Shown in pieces: positions 37,217 through 46,585 of a DNA stretch of 64,000 bases. Origin of the DNA: Paenibacillus lentus (GTDB lineage: Bacteria; Bacillota; Bacilli; Paenibacillales; Paenibacillaceae); contig NZ_CP034248.1 of assembly GCF_003931855.1 (NCBI RefSeq), positions 434,001 to 498,000 on the forward strand, given 5' to 3'. The position numbers and the translations under genes were made by a program. The notes under the pieces are model-generated. The model had not been told where the DNA came from. It searched no databases and worked only from the letters and a program-made list of their open reading frames with translations. Numbering within the stretch: position 1 is the first letter of the stretch; each line of letters starts with the position of its first letter.

Positions 37217-39613
37217 TTATCGTAATCTCTCAACTACCGTCTTCTTCGCCGTTAAAATCCTCATAAATTTGAGAACAACAGCTTGAATCAGCAGCATAAC
37301 TAGTAAATATATAAGAATGGGGCTCCACGGAAATTGATATTGTATAAAAGAAAACCCACCCACGTTTCCTAACGATTCGCTTAGCCCATATCCAATAAGA
37401 TTCCCTATAATAAGAGAAATCACGAAGCTCCCCACAATGAAAAAGCCAGCTTCGTAACCTAACATGGCGGATAATTGCTTATATTCCATACCTATGGCCT
37501 GCATGATTCCCAATTCGACTTTTCTCGCATTAATTGAGGTCATCACCGTGTTCAACAAATTAATAACACTAAATAAAGCTAAAAATATCATAAAAGTGTA
37601 CACAACAATCGTGATCGTCCGAAAAGCCGCCTTATTGGACTTCGCCATGTCAGAAAATGAATTTAACTTTAAAGTGTCCTTATTTTGAATTAATTTCTGT
37701 AGTTCATCCTTCACCAATTGTTCATTCGTATCTTCTGTAAGAATCACTTCATAGCTTTGATTCGGATTAAAGGGGGTGATTGACTCCATGACTCCTGATG
37801 GCAAGTAGAACAGAACGCCCAAATTTTTATCCGCTAGGTCGCCTATAATCTCGAACTCATGTTCAATCTTGTTCTGATCATCGCCAATGATAAGTGAAAT
37901 ACGATCGCCAACCTGGTATCTAATGTCGTAAAATTCAAAATCACCGCTGGAGCTATTCATGAGGATATAAGAGTTATTAGAGGAATTGGGTTCGAGTATT
38001 TCCCCGTGTACCAGGCGCTTTCTTAATGACTCGATATTACTCGCTGAAATATTCTCGATGCCTACTACCACAGGATCTGCGCTTTCGTTCGCCCCATTGA
38101 CAGCAGCTTCAATATATTGACGGTCTACAACATTTTCAACTCCGCTAATGGATAGGATGCTGTCTTTTAGGGCTCCAGAGAGTTGATCTTCGCTTTGCAG
38201 ATCGCTTAAATTCACCGTTTCAGAATAGAGCTCGTTATTGATTTGAATGATAAACTTGCCGTTATTCGGAAAGTACTGCCGTGTTTTTGCAATGGAATCA
38301 ACCGAATTTAACAGTGTCGCAAAGGAAATGAAAAGGGCCCCGCTTATAACCAATGACAGCAGCGTTAATGTTGTTTTTTTTCGGCTTCTTGTTAAACTCA
38401 TCCTTGCTAACGTAAAGGGGGTTAGCCGTTTTGAGCTTTTCTTCTCTTTCTTCTTAAATGTATAGGTCTCTGCTCCAACATATCGAATGGCTTCGATCGG
38501 GGAGATTTTAGCTGCAAAATTGGCCGGCGAATTCAATGAAAAGCGGACCGTTAATTCAGTAAACAAACCCGCTGCTAAGGCGAGAATTATACTGGGAAAG
38601 AGGTTCCAGACGGAAGGATTCATGGCCCAACTTATCAAACATCCCAGGAGAACGCCAGCCGGAATAAATTTGCGGGATAAGTATCTCCCTTCATATTTCA
38701 CCAACTTCTTGATTTGCTTTCGCGTTGCTCCTAGTGCTCGTAGTTGTCCGTATTGTTTGATTTGTTTGATAATTGATATATAAAAGATGTTGTAGATGAC
38801 GACCCAGCATGCCAATGCGATGATAATGATGATACAAAAAATCGTCAGAATGGTATCGCTTGATAGATTGTTGGTATCTACGTTCATATGATTAATCTGG
38901 ATGTTTTGCTCAGAAAGACCGATTTGCTTTCCGATATCTTTAATTTTGGATTTCAGTTCTTCGTTGGCGTAACTGCCGGCATTAAGAATTCTGATAGCTG
39001 CGGAGTATTTTTCCTTGGAAAGATGCGGGTCAGCATCAACAAACGCTTTGGATACTAGGGCGTTATAGCTGATCCGATTGCCCTCTCCGGACGCAGTTGT
39101 ATGTAACAGGCCTGAAATGACAAATTCATTCATTTGCATTTCTTTGCTGGCGTTGTTTCTAAATTCCACTACGATACGATCACCAATACCCGGTTTTTGA
39201 GAAGTCGTTGAAAAGTAGTCCCTTTCTATTACAATTTCATTGGGCTTCGTCGGGAATTTGCCTTCATCGATACGAGCATAGGATAAGTCCATCATCATTT
39301 GATCTGTATACAAAATGGATAATAAACGCTCCTCTTGCTTCTCTCTACCAACCTCCAGATACAACCCAACCTCGTCAACCTCGTATACTTGCTTTAATTG
39401 AAATATCTCTGTCTCACTAACATCATTGAATATCGCTTGGAAATCGGAATCCTGTTGCAGGTTAGTGAAGGAGTTATAACCAAAGGTCAATACAACGGTT
39501 AATAAAACCGCAGCCAAAGCAATAATACTGCCTGCAAAATAGTTTTTGACTTTGTCTGCCTTTAAGTTCGCTTTGGATAATTTTTTGATCATCATCATAT
39601 TCTGTTTTGACAT
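37217..39613 (-). CDS. MacB/FtsX-type ABC permease
   Basis: About 800 residues. An N-terminal helix (YFAGSIIALAAVLLTVVLTF), a large extracellular MacB-like part and two FtsX domains (IIIIALACWVVIYNIFYISI; VYTFMIFLALFSVINLLNTV with RKVELGIMQAIGM). Start ATG 39613 or GTG 39631; neither has an ideal ribosome site. It pairs with the ATPase gene 35 bases or less upstream. Such exporters move peptides or protect against them. It lies just after the Cys-containing peptide gene at 40449, so peptide export or immunity is likely. Confidence 0.85.
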   Translation of the reverse strand: MSKQNMMMIKKLSKANLKADKVKNYFAGSIIALAAVLLTVVLTFGYNSFTNLQQDSDFQAIFNDVSETEIFQLKQVYEVDEVGLYLEVGREKQEERLLSILYTDQMMMDLSYARIDEGKFPTKPNEIVIERDYFSTTSQKPGIGDRIVVEFRNNASKEMQMNEFVISGLLHTTASGEGNRISYNALVSKAFVDADPHLSKEKYSAAIRILNAGSYANEELKSKIKDIGKQIGLSEQNIQINHMNVDTNNLSSDTILTIFCIIIIIALACWVVIYNIFYISIIKQIKQYGQLRALGATRKQIKKLVKYEGRYLSRKFIPAGVLLGCLISWAMNPSVWNLFPSIILALAAGLFTELTVRFSLNSPANFAAKISPIEAIRYVGAETYTFKKKEKKSSKRLTPFTLARMSLTRSRKKTTLTLLSLVISGALFISFATLLNSVDSIAKTRQYFPNNGKFIIQINNELYSETVNLSDLQSEDQLSGALKDSILSISGVENVVDRQYIEAAVNGANESADPVVVGIENISASNIESLRKRLVHGEILEPNSSNNSYILMNSSSGDFEFYDIRYQVGDRISLIIGDDQNKIEHEFEIIGDLADKNLGVLFYLPSGVMESITPFNPNQSYEVILTEDTNEQLVKDELQKLIQNKDTLKLNSFSDMAKSNKAAFRTITIVVYTFMIFLALFSVINLLNTVMTSINARKVELGIMQAIGMEYKQLSAMLGYEAGFFIVGSFVISLIIGNLIGYGLSESLGNVGGFSFIQYQFPWSPILIYLLVMLLIQAVVLKFMRILTAKKTVVERLR

Positions 39614-39648
39614 AGTTCCACGTTCCACCACCTTATTTTCAAGAACTG

Positions 39649-40311
39649 CTAAACTATTTTTCCGTCCTCGATGCGGATGATACGATCGGCCAGCTTGGCT
39701 ATATCGGGATTATGAGTAATCATGATGAGCGTTTGCTTATACCTTTGGTTGCTTAGTCTTAAAAGTTCCAATACGGTAGAACTTGTTTTGCTGTCTAAGT
39801 TTCCCGTTGGCTCGTCGGCCAAAATAATGGCCGGTTTGGTTGCCAGTGCCCTTGCAATCGCAACCCTTTGCTGCTGCCCTCCAGACAATTGATTTATTAA
39901 TTTCGTTTGTTTAACGTGTAAATCGAGCATCTCTAAAATACTTATTAAATAATCTTCATCTATCTTGCCATGATCCAGTTCTACCGGAAGTATCACGTTC
40001 TCGTAGACATTTAAAGTAGGAATCAAATTGTAATCTTGAAAAATAAAACCGATGTTCGTTCTCCTGAACACCGTGAGGTGATCATCGCTAAGTTTGGATA
40101 GTTCGCATCCATTGATGACTACTGCTCCTTCCGTAGGTACATCGAGTCCACCTATCAAATTTAACAAGGTTGACTTACCGCTTCCCGATGTTCCCTCAAT
40201 AGCGACAAATTCTCCACGCTTCACGGTTAAATTGACGCCATCCAAAGCTTTAATTAAATTAGAGGCTGTTCCATAATGTTTTTTTAAATGCATAGCTTCC
40301 AGGACGACCAC
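39649..40311 (-). CDS. LolD/MacB-type ABC ATPase
   Basis: Walker A GTSGSGKSTLLN, Q-loop FIFQDYNLIPTL, signature LSGGQQQRVAIARAL, Walker B IILADEPTGNLDS, and a final ITHNPD switch His. 220 residues, normal. GTG start at 40311 with AAAGGG upstream; an ATG lies at 40293. Energises the permease encoded next. Confidence 0.93.
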   Translation of the reverse strand: MVVLEAMHLKKHYGTASNLIKALDGVNLTVKRGEFVAIEGTSGSGKSTLLNLIGGLDVPTEGAVVINGCELSKLSDDHLTVFRRTNIGFIFQDYNLIPTLNVYENVILPVELDHGKIDEDYLISILEMLDLHVKQTKLINQLSGGQQQRVAIARALATKPAIILADEPTGNLDSKTSSTVLELLRLSNQRYKQTLIMITHNPDIAKLADRIIRIEDGKIV

Positions 40312-40360
40312 GATATGACACCCTTTCTCGAATTACTTAAACTCAATAAAATGCAAAAAT

Positions 40361-40408
40361 AAAAGGTTTTAAACTACTTGGTTTCAAATCTGTAGTTTAA
40401 AACCTTTT
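40361..40408 (-). terminator. Strong hairpin between peptide gene and ABC genes
   Basis: Perfect 17-bp stem (AAAAGGTTTTAAACTAC and its complement) with a 14-base loop, followed on the minus strand by ATTTTTGC. It would let the short peptide message outnumber the exporter message, as is common in peptide-precursor operons. Confidence 0.8.
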
Positions 40409-40448
40409 CACATATCCATTTTACGTCTGAAATGACTGCCAAGTTTTG

Positions 40449-40592
40449 TTAATTGATGTCTGCGAACATGGCATTAGGAAGTGGATTAATGCAGTCGTTC
40501 AAGCATTTGTCCTTATGCGTGCCACAGTAGGCATAGCCCTCAATTTCTTCGAATTCCTTCATTTCAAGGTCCTTTTCCAGCTCTTTGCTCAT
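40449..40592 (-). CDS. 47-residue Cys-containing peptide, RiPP or pheromone precursor candidate
   Basis: A very strong GGAGGAGG site precedes the ATG at 40592. The first 18 residues are highly charged and leader-like (MSKELEKDLEMKEFEEIEG). The last 28 (from YAYCGTHKDKCLNDC to a neutral Pro/Asn tail) hold three Cys at 23, 30 and 34. There is no signal peptide. Its position between a subtilase gene and an ABC exporter, followed by a strong terminator, is typical of ribosomally made modified peptides or signals. No lanthionine, radical-SAM or YcaO enzyme is visible nearby, so the chemistry is open. Confidence 0.65.
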   Translation of the reverse strand: MSKELEKDLEMKEFEEIEGYAYCGTHKDKCLNDCINPLPNAMFADIN

Positions 40593-40739
40593 CCTTTCCT
40601 CCTCCTTTCTTGCACTTACCATTTAAGTAAGCTTTATACTTTTACTATAATCCATTTTTTTCTAAATCAAATGACTTTTGATTAAATGTACTTTTAGACT
40701 GACTAACTGGTCATTTCAATAAAACTTCGTATATTTTGA

Positions 40740-41791
40740 TTAAAGATAAACACTTTGCATAGAAACCTTGTAATCTTCAGACATTTGGAACCGCTGGTAA
40801 ATACTCATGAAGGGGATCATCATCACAATATGAACCCCCTGCGAGACGGAAGATCTCAGTAATTTTGAAATTACGGTTTTATACTGTGCTACTTCACCTA
40901 TGCTAATATCACCGAAAAATAAAAAATCAAATTTGGAAATAGAACTGACTTCAGTTCCCTCAGCGAGATGGAATAAACGAACGGTAGCATATTGTTGAAG
41001 CTGTTTAACTACGTGAATGTCATTAATGGTTTTTTTCATATAAAAATAGCCGATGTTTGTATGATTAAACTGATGATAGCTTTGTTCATTGTTTCTGTAG
41101 AAAAACAAGTTCGATTGGTTGCGCTCAAGCTGCCTCATAAATAGCAAAAAATCGCGATGTCTATCAAAATGATGATTTCTTTCCTTCTGAAATTCGCAAT
41201 ATAAGCTCGTAATGATCGGTGTCAAAAAGCTAGTTCCCTGCCGAAGCACGGCTCGTTCCTGGTAAGGAACACTAACGATATTGTCTGTAAAAAGGATATT
41301 GTTGTGTTCTAGATCGACGGTAATTTTAGGTCCAGATTCAGACGAACTATTAACGCCGATAATCTCGTTAAAGGCAAACGGGTATGTAGGGCTTTCCCGA
41401 TTGCCTTCATTATGATTAGCAGAAATTATAGTGATGCCTTTTTCGATGGCTAAATCACAACATGATTTTAATTTTTGTATGGTTTCGTTATTTCTATTTC
41501 GGAGACCTAAACTAAGATTGATTACATCTACTCGATTTCGCCACAGTATTCAATAGCCTTACATAAAGCATCTACCGATCCTTTATTGTTATTATTCAGC
41601 ACTTGTACGGAGATGATACGAGAATTGCTAGTCTGATCACAAATAATTTTTACTATATCTGTTCCATGACCACTATAATCATCATTACATTTATGACGGA
41701 CGCCCTGCTCAAGTTGGATTGATTCAATAGGTTGATTAACTAATAGTTCATCCCTCAGGTTCACGTCTGAATCAATTACGGCGATTTTCAA
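40740..41791 (-). pseudogene. S8 subtilase with one frameshift and an extra C-terminal domain
   Basis: First frame: AVIDSDVN (Asp7) and YSGHGTDIVKII (His42), ending at 41528. Second frame: VDVINLSLGLRNRNN, the oxyanion region SANHNEGN and RQGTSFLTPIITS (Ser). Adding one A to the AAA at about 41539-41541 restores AIEYCGENRVDVINLSLG and an open frame of exactly 351 codons. About 150 residues after the Ser form an additional domain of unknown type. It lies upstream of the peptide gene; leader cleavage is the natural guess. Could be a recent mutation or a sequencing error. Confidence 0.75.
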
Positions 41792-41836
41792 ATTAAACCC
41801 ACCTTATGGTAATTATACCATAAAACCGTTTGATCA

Positions 41837-42146
41837 TTATATTATTCTCGTATTGTATATAATTTGTACTAATTCTTTTCTCCGGTAACGGCTTATAGGT
41901 ATAATTTTCCTATTATTCATTCTTAGTTCATTCTCTTGTATATTTACGACATAATCCGTGTTCACAATAAAACTGATATGACATCGGTAAAATCGATACT
42001 CCCTAAGTCTGTCTTCATATTCTTTCATCGTTTTGTAACTAGTGATTTGTTCATGTTGTGTATGAATAATAGTGTTCTTTTTTTTACTCTCAATAAAAAT
42101 AATCTCGTTTAATCTAATTTTAAAAATCCCTTGCTCATTTTTAACT
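41837..42146 (-). pseudogene. LytTR DNA-binding domain, 5' part lost to an IS
   Basis: Reads KNEQGIFKIRLNEIIFIESK, then HEQITSYKTMKEYEDRL and RCHISFIVNTDYVVNI, a typical AgrA/ComE-type LytTR domain. The IS at 42147 replaces everything before it. The first residues overlap in alignment with the end of the fragment on the other side of the IS, so the two are not halves of one gene. Confidence 0.8.
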
Positions 42147-43598
42147 GAGCATTTTGCATTAACCTGAGCCCTTGCTAGACAAAGGTTTTCAAACATAAAA
42201 AAAGGACTTCACCCCAACTTGGAGAAGTTTTCAAGTGACTAAACAAGAAAACCCAAGGGGGAGAAGTCACTATGTATATTCTACAAGAAAGTCTATTTTC
42301 CTTTGAAGAACTTCAAAAACTTGAATTTAAAGACCGTTTGCCTATCTTCTTCAGCGCCCTGGACTTACGGCCATATGCTAAAGAATTGAGAAGTCATTCA
42401 CCCCGAGGTGCCGATGGGCACTGCCGACAAGGGATTCTTCGCGCATTGCTTGCAGCGCCGCTGGAGAACATGGATACATTTAGCGGCTTGCATCGTCGTC
42501 TGGATATGGATCTTCGTTTCCGTTACCAATGCGGACTCAGGCTTGATCGAAAAGCTCCATCAATCGCCACATTAAGCCGCGTTTTCACTGAGCTAACGAA
42601 TAAGGGATTGGCAAAACGTCTGTTTGAGGATCTCGTCACACGCTGTAAGCAGGAAGGAATCATCGATGGAAGTCACGTGGCGATGGACAGCGCAGCGATC
42701 CATGCCTACGAGAAGAAACAGCCGAAGCGCAAAAGTGAGCTGACGGGGAATGCCAACTGGGGCGCGAAGTTTGACTCCTTTGGTAACAAGGTCAAGTGGT
42801 TCGGCTATAAGCTTCATCTTGCTGTCGACACCGCTAGCGAACTGCCCCTGGCCCTCTCGGTTACACCGGCTCATGTCAATGACGGTGATCTGGCACCCGC
42901 TCTTATGGAACAAGTGGCTGCCGATGCGAAAGTGAAGTTCTTTGTGTTTGATGCTGGGTATGACCAACTTAAAAACTATGAAGCGGCACGGAAGCTCAAA
43001 GCGCAAGCGATTATCCCGATGAATCTTCGCAATGAGAAGGAACCGCCTGCAGGTATAACATCTAACGGTACACCTTGCTGCTCCATGGGTTTTGCCATGA
43101 CATACTGGGGAGTAGATGGCGATCACCTGAAATTCCGGTGTCCCCATGCGACCGGCAAGGTGGATTGTCCGCTGGGGATGGCAGCCTGTTCATCTTCCAA
43201 CTATGGAATGGTGCTCAAGGTTGATACAAAAAGCGATTTGCGCCGTTATTCAAGTCCGCACCGGAACACGAAACGTTGGCAAGAACTTTACAAAGAAAGA
43301 ACGAGTGTAGAACGCTGCAACTCCCGAATGAAAACCTATTTGACCGCAGACGCCATGCATGTTTGGGGCATAGAGAAAGTCATAACTCACCAATATTTAA
43401 ATGCAATTGTATTGCTGGCTTCTGCCCTGGCAATGGCTCAGAAATACAGAAAAGTCGCTGCTTAAAATTTTGAATGCGCAGAAAATTCTGCAGGTCTGCC
43501 CATTTTTGAAAACCGAGTGGATTTAGCTGAAAATGCACCACCAACTAGGTCTAGGTTCTGCTATTCAATTCTCAAATAGGGAATTATGCAAAATGCTC
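42147..43598 (+). mobile_element. 1452-bp DDE insertion sequence, copy 2 (no target duplication)
   Basis: Ends and length match the other copies, but the flanks are AACT and ACAT, so the 4-bp duplication is missing. This indicates a deletion or recombination after insertion. Confidence 0.92.
42272..43465 (+). CDS. IS5/IS1182-like DDE transposase (copy 2)
   Basis: One residue change (E to D near residue 21) from copy 1; frame intact, YREK motif present. Confidence 0.92.
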   Translation: MYILQESLFSFEELQKLEFKDRLPIFFSALDLRPYAKELRSHSPRGADGHCRQGILRALLAAPLENMDTFSGLHRRLDMDLRFRYQCGLRLDRKAPSIATLSRVFTELTNKGLAKRLFEDLVTRCKQEGIIDGSHVAMDSAAIHAYEKKQPKRKSELTGNANWGAKFDSFGNKVKWFGYKLHLAVDTASELPLALSVTPAHVNDGDLAPALMEQVAADAKVKFFVFDAGYDQLKNYEAARKLKAQAIIPMNLRNEKEPPAGITSNGTPCCSMGFAMTYWGVDGDHLKFRCPHATGKVDCPLGMAACSSSNYGMVLKVDTKSDLRRYSSPHRNTKRWQELYKERTSVERCNSRMKTYLTADAMHVWGIEKVITHQYLNAIVLLASALAMAQKYRKVAA

Positions 43599-44041
43599 AC
43601 ATAATAAATTCCCGATAGATAAATTTTAAAATATCCGTCGTGATTTTTAATAAGCATGTATTTATTTTTAATCCTTTGTATATGCCTTAATGCTCTTTCC
43701 ATCTCTTTCTCGAAACAAGCTTGATTAATCGGTTTTGCTAAAAAATGCCCTGGTCTACGTGGATCGTATTCAAAATCATGACCAGATGACAAGAATATCA
43801 AATAAGCATACTTATCGATCTTTCTTATTGAATGTATTACTCTCCTATTTTTTACTAAAGACATATCAAAATCTAAAAAGAAAATTTGGAAATCCTTATC
43901 CATCCCATCTAAAAGAGAAATGGGATCTGCAAAGCGCTGTAGATCAAACTCTAAATGGAACTTTTTAAAATAATTATTCAACTTTTCTTCTGTTTGATTT
44001 AAAACATTCTCGTTGTTACTACAGATTGCTATTCTAATCAT
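43599..44041 (-). pseudogene. Response-regulator receiver domain with a cut LytTR start
   Basis: From the ATG at 44041 (AAAGGGTG upstream): MIRIAICSNNENVLNQTEEK, the acceptor region FQIFFLDFDMSL, and FLAKPINQACFEKEMERAL with the conserved Lys-Pro. It then begins a LytTR domain (IKNHDGYFKIYLSGIYYV) and is cut by the IS. The upstream DUF- and TA-type genes are unrelated, so this is the 5' edge of the peptide-signalling region. Confidence 0.8.
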
Positions 44042-44189
44042 TGGTATCACCCTTTTGATTTTATTTAAATAACAAGTAGCAACAAAGATTACTATAATTT
44101 GACAATTAATTGCTCATTCCATCTTGAATAAGATGCGCAGCTCTATCCTCCCAAAAGTAACTCATCTATAAGCGAACTTCGCTTATTCC

Positions 44190-44290
44190 CCGCGCACCGG
44201 TTCCAACGTGCTAAACCTTGTGGGTTTGTTCGCTGAAACAATTTCATTGCCTCCCCAAAGCCTTTCATCTAAGTGTGTTATTATGAATGT
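44190..44290. repeat. Dispersed intergenic repeat (GAAACAATTTCA family)
   Basis: CGCTGAAACAATTTCATTGC and CAAAGCCTTTCATCTAA recur at 37140-37200 and 50985-51062, each time next to DUF6933 or the antitoxin copies. It marks a duplicated cargo block. Confidence 0.55.
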
Positions 44291-44340
44291 ATATTCTTGA
44301 ATTTCATTGGCTACTTTCGTAACGAAAGGGGCTGTTGAAA

Positions 44341-44578
44341 ATGGCCGTATCCAAGAAAGATCTCGCTAATTTAATTCACCAATTACCAGATAAGGATATT
44401 CCTTTGGTTGCTGACTTTTTAAAACGTCTCATAAGCAATCCCCAAGATGCACACATTCCCTATGATGATGAGGAATTAAGTGAAAATGACCTGAAAGCAA
44501 TTGAGCACGCGGAGATTAGAATTCAAACAAGGTAAAACGATCCGCCTAAAGGATATTGAACATGAATTACGAAATTGA
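44341..44578 (+). pseudogene. RelE-type antitoxin gene with a frameshift (copy A)
   Basis: SKKDLANLIHQLPDKDIPLV and DDEELSENDLKAIEHAE are antitoxin-like (DUF2281/RelB-style). A one-base insertion near 44516 shifts the frame and ends the protein at IRIQTR. The second copy (51208) keeps the proper tail FKRGKPIRLKDIEHELRN. Confidence 0.65.
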
Positions 44579-44693
44579 ATTAAGCACAGGGTCGGTACCT
44601 ATCGCATCCTCTATAGTATTAAAGATTATGTTCTTGTTGTATATGTTGTAACGATTGCCCCTGTCTTCTTCGAATTTATCTTAAATAGTAAGT
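44562..44693 (+). pseudogene. RelE/ParE toxin remnant (copy A)
   Basis: An ATG overlapping the antitoxin end gives MNYEIELS. After a deletion the shifted frame reads KHRVGTYRILYSIKDYVLVV and YVVTIA, the C-terminal core of RelE/ParE toxins. The middle of the toxin is missing. Confidence 0.6.
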
Positions 44694-44858
44694 CATGTAT
44701 TCTTCACCGTATCCGCGGCCATTATATTCTAAAGCGTTCTTCTCGGTTCCATACGTTTCAAATCCTAATATCTTATAAAGGGCAACTGCTACTTTGTTAA
44801 TAGTTACAACACTAAGATTAATTTGCTTTAATCCTTCTATGTCTTTCACTCTTCTCAA
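44676..44858 (-). pseudogene. GNAT acetyltransferase, C-terminal fragment
   Basis: 60 residues (RRVKDIEGLKQINLSVVTIN, KILGFETYGTEKNALEYNGR) match the last third of the intact GNAT at 51549 nearly exactly. The acetyl-CoA-binding part is gone. Confidence 0.75.
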
Positions 44859-44949
44859 TACCTCTTGTAATAGTTGTTTAGCTATAACGTTCTACTTAAT
44901 ATATAACAGGATTTAACTCTTTAAATTCAACCAATTCACAGCAGCTGTT

Positions 44950-45318
44950 CTAGAACACAATCTTCCATTTACCGTCAATTTTCTTTACATAAAATTTATG
45001 ATCTATCTCCTCACCATCCTTATTTATATGTACCGACACGTAATAAGCCTCTTTGTTTATTTTCGAGGAACCATTAATTTTATATTTGATCAATGGATCG
45101 TTGGTTAAAGTCTCTTTAAATGTCTCAAAATCTAGTCTGCTGTCTTTATTTTGGATATGCAATATTTGATAGGCCTCCTGAGCATCTTTCTTTTGAACAG
45201 ATAATAGATAGTGATTAACTACTTTTATGGGCTGTGGCATCCAATCAACAAGGCACACTCCAAATAGGAGAATTATGAGACCTATAATGATAAAGTTCCT
45301 TTTTCTTATAATTTTCAT
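44950..45318 (-). CDS. Membrane-anchored small protein, NTF2/DUF4878-like
   Basis: One N-terminal helix (FIIIGLIILLFGVCLVDWM), then SVQKKDAQEAYQILH and a C-terminal YVSVHINKDGEEIDHKFYVK with KKIDGKWKIVF. The ending resembles DUF4878/NTF2-like lipoprotein domains. Start placed at the ATG at 45318 although the ribosome site is weak. A cut copy lies at 15586. Confidence 0.6.
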   Translation of the reverse strand: MKIIRKRNFIIIGLIILLFGVCLVDWMPQPIKVVNHYLLSVQKKDAQEAYQILHIQNKDSRLDFETFKETLTNDPLIKYKINGSSKINKEAYYVSVHINKDGEEIDHKFYVKKIDGKWKIVF

Positions 45319-45414
45319 ATCTTTTGTAAAAACTTCCCTTCTTATCGATATTATGTAAATTATGGCATACAATGATATTGTATCATAACATTCCTTTATC
45401 GGGAGGGGTTAATC

Positions 45415-45876
45415 GTGAAATGGTTTAAAGGAAGATTGCAAGTGGCTGCAATCGCGTCTGCTTTAGTGGTATCTTCATTGGCTGGATCTTTATCTGCATC
45501 TGCCAATGACTCTTTCATTCCTACTAACAATAATTCTCGGCAAGGAGTAATTGTGCCTTACATGGGTAACGAGAGAGTTATTGCAAATGGGAATCTTTCA
45601 GTTGATAGGACTTGGGATTTTGGAAATTTCACTTTGAATAACAGCTCTGTTAAAGTAGTTTGGTCACCAAATAGTAAAAAAAGTAACAACTTTAAATTAC
45701 AAGTGATGCAACTCAATTGGCTTGGTGAAGCTTATGCTATTGCCCAGATAAGTTTAGACAGCAACTCAACAACCAGCTACTTTACAAATTTACCGGTTGG
45801 CAAGAACTTGTTTTTTAGAGTTGTTGGCTCGGCGCATGGAAGCATTTCAGCCTATGACTGGGGTCCGAACAACTGA
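45415..45876 (+). CDS. Secreted small beta-rich protein
   Basis: GTG start at 45415 with GGGAGGGG upstream. Signal peptide AAIASALVVSSLAGSLSASA, then about 120 residues rich in Asn, Ser and strands (WDFGNFTLNNSSVKVVW, LFFRVVGSAHGSISAYDWG). No family recognised; the fold could be a jelly roll or Ig-like. A terminator follows. Single-gene unit. Confidence 0.65.
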   Translation: MKWFKGRLQVAAIASALVVSSLAGSLSASANDSFIPTNNNSRQGVIVPYMGNERVIANGNLSVDRTWDFGNFTLNNSSVKVVWSPNSKKSNNFKLQVMQLNWLGEAYAIAQISLDSNSTTSYFTNLPVGKNLFFRVVGSAHGSISAYDWGPNN

Positions 45877-45920
45877 CAGGTAGACTTAAATATTCAAGTT
45901 ATGGTTTTGGGATAAGTACA

Positions 45921-45959
45921 AAAAACGTGTAAAGGACACTTACTTCTTTACACGTTTTT
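45921..45959 (+). terminator. Rho-independent terminator
   Basis: AAAAACGTGTAAAG and CTTTACACGTTTTT form a long stem ending in TTTTTT, 45 bases after the 45415 gene. Confidence 0.85.
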
Positions 45960-46057
45960 TTAGAGTCTGTTAAAAAGAATTTCGTATTATGAGGTTAGCC
46001 AGCTTAATCTGGTGAACCTGATTTTCTTATAAAATAGGTGAATAATTTTTCACTTAA

Positions 46058-46441
46058 TTATATTCTACCAGGCCTAAGCCATTCAACATCAAACCCCATC
46101 CTGCTCATAATCTCAAGCCCATCATGATACTCCATAGTACTTTCACCGTTCCAGCCATTATCTAAAGCAAACAGTATAAACCTACTAATTTGTTTGGGAT
46201 GATGTAGATTGAATTTTGTGATTTCATTTGTTTCTTTAATCTTTATCGTTACACCTACTAATAAAGGGCACCCTGCAATTGCATCGTCCCATGTAACAAA
46301 TCTATATGTACACGTATTATTTCTCGAACCCTCTACTGAAATCCTTAATGTAATTTGGCTCTTGTGTTGAATGTACTTTATATTTATAACATATGAGTAC
46401 TTTCTACCATTTATAAATATCTCTCTAGTTTTTTTCTTCAT
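46058..46441 (-). CDS. Hypothetical protein, 127 residues
   Basis: From the ATG at 46441 (MKKKTREIFINGRKYSYVIN). Soluble, with GCPLLVGVTIKIKETNEI and LFALDNGWNGESTMEYHDGL. The layout resembles small Firmicute proteins of unknown function. The IS3 copy 3 lies just upstream (46487) and may have separated it from its promoter. Confidence 0.55.
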   Translation of the reverse strand: MKKKTREIFINGRKYSYVINIKYIQHKSQITLRISVEGSRNNTCTYRFVTWDDAIAGCPLLVGVTIKIKETNEITKFNLHHPKQISRFILFALDNGWNGESTMEYHDGLEIMSRMGFDVEWLRPGRI

Positions 46442-46585
46442 TGTTATTAAACCTCTTCGATCCACTTGATACTCGGCATCTGATAGCGGGTTAACCCCCT
46501 AATATTGGACACAGCACCTCTTATTCGAATGATTGCATAGAATCGCTCGATGTTTCATAGTTTTTCATCTGATGACGATCATGCC

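Noticed and set aside
40449..40592. AgrD-type cyclic lactone precursor
   Set aside because: There is no amphipathic N-terminal helix, no C-terminal acidic AgrD tail and no AgrB-like membrane protease nearby.
42147..42150. Idea that the AACT flank of IS copy 2 and the AACT duplication of copy 3 show a recombination between these two copies
   Set aside because: In transposase orientation the flanking bases do not match (TTAACT versus TGTAGTT, then unrelated sequence), so the shared AACT is probably chance.
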